A stretch of DNA of 8,620 nt from Actinomycetota bacterium (GTDB lineage Bacteria; Actinomycetota; Actinomycetes; Streptosporangiales; Streptosporangiaceae): the NCBI GenBank assembly GCA_003140115.1, contig PLIQ01000380.1, positions 1-8,620 on the forward strand, in the 5' to 3' direction. Shown here piece by piece: positions 7,035 to 8,620 of the stretch (positions are counted from its first letter, which is position 1; every line of letters begins with the position of its first letter). The notes below the pieces were generated by a model, which was not told where the DNA came from, ran no database searches, and saw only the letters and a program-made list of their open reading frames with translations. Position numbers and translations under genes: made by a program.

Positions 7035-8480
7035 ATGGTGACCAGCCTGACCAGGGGATCGGTCCCGGCTCGCGGAGCTGGGGATGACCCGTACCCCCGG
7101 CCACGGCGCAGCCCGAGCCGCTCGCAGCCGGGTTCGTCGCGGGGGCAGGTGACACCACGGCCCGTTCGGTCCAAAAAAGGACGGGTGAGCGCGCGTGCGG
7201 TACTGGCGGTCATCGGGGTTGGCGCGCTGGCCGTCATCGCGCTGTGGTGGCACAGCACCCCGGACGTCAGCGGGCTCGGCGGCTGGCTGACCGGCGCGGG
7301 CGAGGTCCTCGGCCTGCTCGCCGGATACGGCGTGGTGGTCCTGGTCGCGCTGATGGCCCGGCTCCCGCCGCTGGAGCGCGGCATCGGCACCGATCACCTG
7401 GCCCGGTGGCACGCGATCGGCGGCCGGTACATCGTCAGCCTGGTCGTCGCGCACGGCCTGCTCATCTTGTGGGGCTACGCGACCGAGGCGCACACCAGCC
7501 TGACCAGCGAGACGGCCACGCTGCTGACCCAGTACCCGGACGTGCTGATGGCCACGGTGGCCGGGTTCCTGCTGCTCGGCGTGGGCATCGTCTCGATGCG
7601 CGCGGCACGCCGGCGGGTCCGCTACGAGACCTGGTATTACCTGCACCTGTACACCTACCTGGCCATCGCGCTGGCCTTCAGTCACCAGTTCGCGGACGGC
7701 GCTTCGTTCGTCAGCAACCTGGCCGCGCGGTTCTGGTGGTCGGCGATGTACCTGACCGTGGCGGTCCTGGTGCTGTGGTACCGCGTGGCGGTCCCGCTGC
7801 GCGCGTTCGCCAGGCACCGGTTCACGGTGATCGGGGTGAAGGCCGAAGGGCCGGGCGTGATCTCGGTCTATATCGGCGGGTCGCATCTCGATGAGCTTGC
7901 GGCCGAGCCTGGCCAGTTCTTCCGCTGGCGCTTCCTGACCAGGTCGCTGTGGTGGTCGTCGCACCCGTACTCGCTGTCCGCTGCGCCGGGCACCGACCTG
8001 TTGCGGATCACGGTGAAGGACATCGGTGATCACAGCCGGTCCCTGTCCCAGCTGCGGCCGGGCGCGCGGGTCATCGCCGAGGGTCCCTACGGCGCGTTCA
8101 CCGCCGGGCACTCCGGCCGCGGTGCCGTGCTGCTGGCGGGCGGGGTGGGCATCACCCCGCTTCGGGCCATGTTCTCCACGCTGCCCGGGCCAGTCACCCT
8201 GATCTACCGCGCGAGCAGCGAGCAGGACATCGTATTCCGGGACGAGCTCGACGCCATCGCGGCCGCTCGCGGCGCGAAGGTGTACTACCTGGTCGGGTCG
8301 CGGGCCGAGATCGGCGGCGACCCGCTGTCGCCCCGGCTGCTGCGCTCGCTCGTGCCCGGGCTGGACCAGCAGGAGGTCTACGTGTGCGGACCCTCCGGTA
8401 TGGTCTCGGCCGCGACTGACGCGCTACGTGACGCCGGGGTGCCGCGGCGGCAGATCCACTTCGAGTCGTTCGAGTTCTGA
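7035..8480 (+). CDS. Ferric-reductase-like transmembrane flavocytochrome (FAD/NAD(P)H oxidoreductase)
   Basis: A 481-residue membrane protein. A Pro/Arg/Ser-rich cytoplasmic N-tail (about 1-50) is followed by six predicted helices (about 52-72, 92-110, 130-149, 170-188, 201-220, 235-255). Candidate haem ligands are His126/His140 and His204/His217, spaced 14 and 13 apart, as in the ferric reductase/NOX fold that stacks two b haems. The C-terminal half is an FNR-type module: HPYSLSA (310-316) and GPYG (350-353) bind FAD, and GGVGITPLRAM (369-379) and CGPSGM (451-456) bind NAD(P)H. Electrons should pass from cytoplasmic NAD(P)H through FAD and haem across the membrane. GGAGG (7028-7032) is 5 bases before GTG 7038 but only 2 before ATG 7035, so translation may start one codon later. 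The open frame runs further left, but that part is antisense to other genes. Six genes or fewer form this unit; a small protein follows 18 bases on. Confidence 0.9.
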   Translation: MVTSLTRGSVPARGAGDDPYPRPRRSPSRSQPGSSRGQVTPRPVRSKKGRVSARAVLAVIGVGALAVIALWWHSTPDVSGLGGWLTGAGEVLGLLAGYGVVVLVALMARLPPLERGIGTDHLARWHAIGGRYIVSLVVAHGLLILWGYATEAHTSLTSETATLLTQYPDVLMATVAGFLLLGVGIVSMRAARRRVRYETWYYLHLYTYLAIALAFSHQFADGASFVSNLAARFWWSAMYLTVAVLVLWYRVAVPLRAFARHRFTVIGVKAEGPGVISVYIGGSHLDELAAEPGQFFRWRFLTRSLWWSSHPYSLSAAPGTDLLRITVKDIGDHSRSLSQLRPGARVIAEGPYGAFTAGHSGRGAVLLAGGVGITPLRAMFSTLPGPVTLIYRASSEQDIVFRDELDAIAAARGAKVYYLVGSRAEIGGDPLSPRLLRSLVPGLDQQEVYVCGPSGMVSAATDALRDAGVPRRQIHFESFEF

Positions 8481-8498
8481 GGGGAGACGATCCGCGAT

Positions 8499-8620
8499 AT
8501 GCGCCGGGTAATCCTCGCCGTCACCGGCACCATAGCCGGTCTGGTGGCCCTGCTGTCGTTCAAGTCGCACGACCCGACCATGCCGGTGGCCGCGACCAGC
8601 GGAACGGGCGGCGCATCGTC
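8499..8620 (+). CDS. Start of a membrane-anchored, probably FMN-binding protein (truncated by window end)
   Basis: ATG 8499 opens MRRVILAVTGTIAGLVALLS, a short basic start plus one hydrophobic segment (about residues 4-20), then a Ser/Thr/Gly/Ala-rich linker. About 40 codons are visible. GGGGAG (8481-8486) right after the reductase stop is the only Shine-Dalgarno-like element, at a long 12-base spacing. A signal or anchor followed by a low-complexity linker directly behind a ferric-reductase-like gene is the usual arrangement of small FMN-binding-domain proteins that receive electrons outside the membrane. The FMN domain itself is beyond the window, so the function is inferred from the N-terminus and position. 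Confidence 0.65.
   Translation, partial: MRRVILAVTGTIAGLVALLSFKSHDPTMPVAATSGTGGAS

Noticed and set aside
7014..8111. 365-codon open frame on the minus strand across the reductase
   Set aside because: Antisense to the haem and FAD motifs of the reductase and Arg/Gln/Pro-rich; shadow frame.

Overview
The window is high-GC DNA with strong G/C preference at third codon positions, GTG and TTG starts, and gene families typical of Actinomycetota: a mycofactocin-type short-chain dehydrogenase with an MftR-like regulator, a stand-alone Clp N-domain protein paired with a small HTH protein, and a flavocytochrome-like reductase. The genus cannot be fixed from the sequence. Gene density is high and no gap without a gene exceeds about 210 bases.

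Layout. 1-1383 (+) is the C-terminal half of glycine decarboxylase GcvP, cut by the window edge. It converges on a small cupin gene (1569-2066, -), and the gap between them holds a nested inverted repeat that may serve as a two-way terminator. Upstream of the cupin on the same strand is an MftR-like TetR regulator (2256-2891, -). The regulator is divergent from a rightward cluster: a truncated 5' remnant of one SDR gene (3081-3172), a complete mycofactocin-type SDR (3208-4017), a MoxR-type AAA+ ATPase (4014-4961) and a VWA/MIDAS protein (5064-5939). The TetR/SDR gap carries two related palindromes with the core GTCA-N5-TGAC, good candidates for the regulator's operators. Tail to tail with the VWA gene is a two-gene minus-strand operon: a small HTH protein (6575-6826) and a stand-alone ClpC-N-like protein (5951-6556). 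Its promoter has a consensus -35 box, appears leaderless, and is overlapped by two tandem copies of TGTCAA-N6-TTGAC. Rightward again come a six-helix ferric-reductase-like flavocytochrome (7035-8480) and the start of a small membrane-anchored protein (8499 onward) that resembles the FMN-binding partner often found there.

How the genes may work together. The most interesting unit is regulator + SDR + MoxR + VWA. Mycofactocin-type SDRs hold NAD(H) tightly and pass electrons to the peptide-derived redox cofactor mycofactocin; MoxR/VWA pairs act elsewhere as enzyme-maturation or metal-insertion machines (CoxD/CoxE, magnesium chelatase). The SDR stop overlaps the MoxR start, which suggests that the ATPase/VWA pair serves this dehydrogenase or its redox partner. 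That is inference. No mycofactocin biosynthesis gene (mftA-F) lies in the window. The HTH/ClpN operon and the reductase/FMN-binding pair look like separate units.
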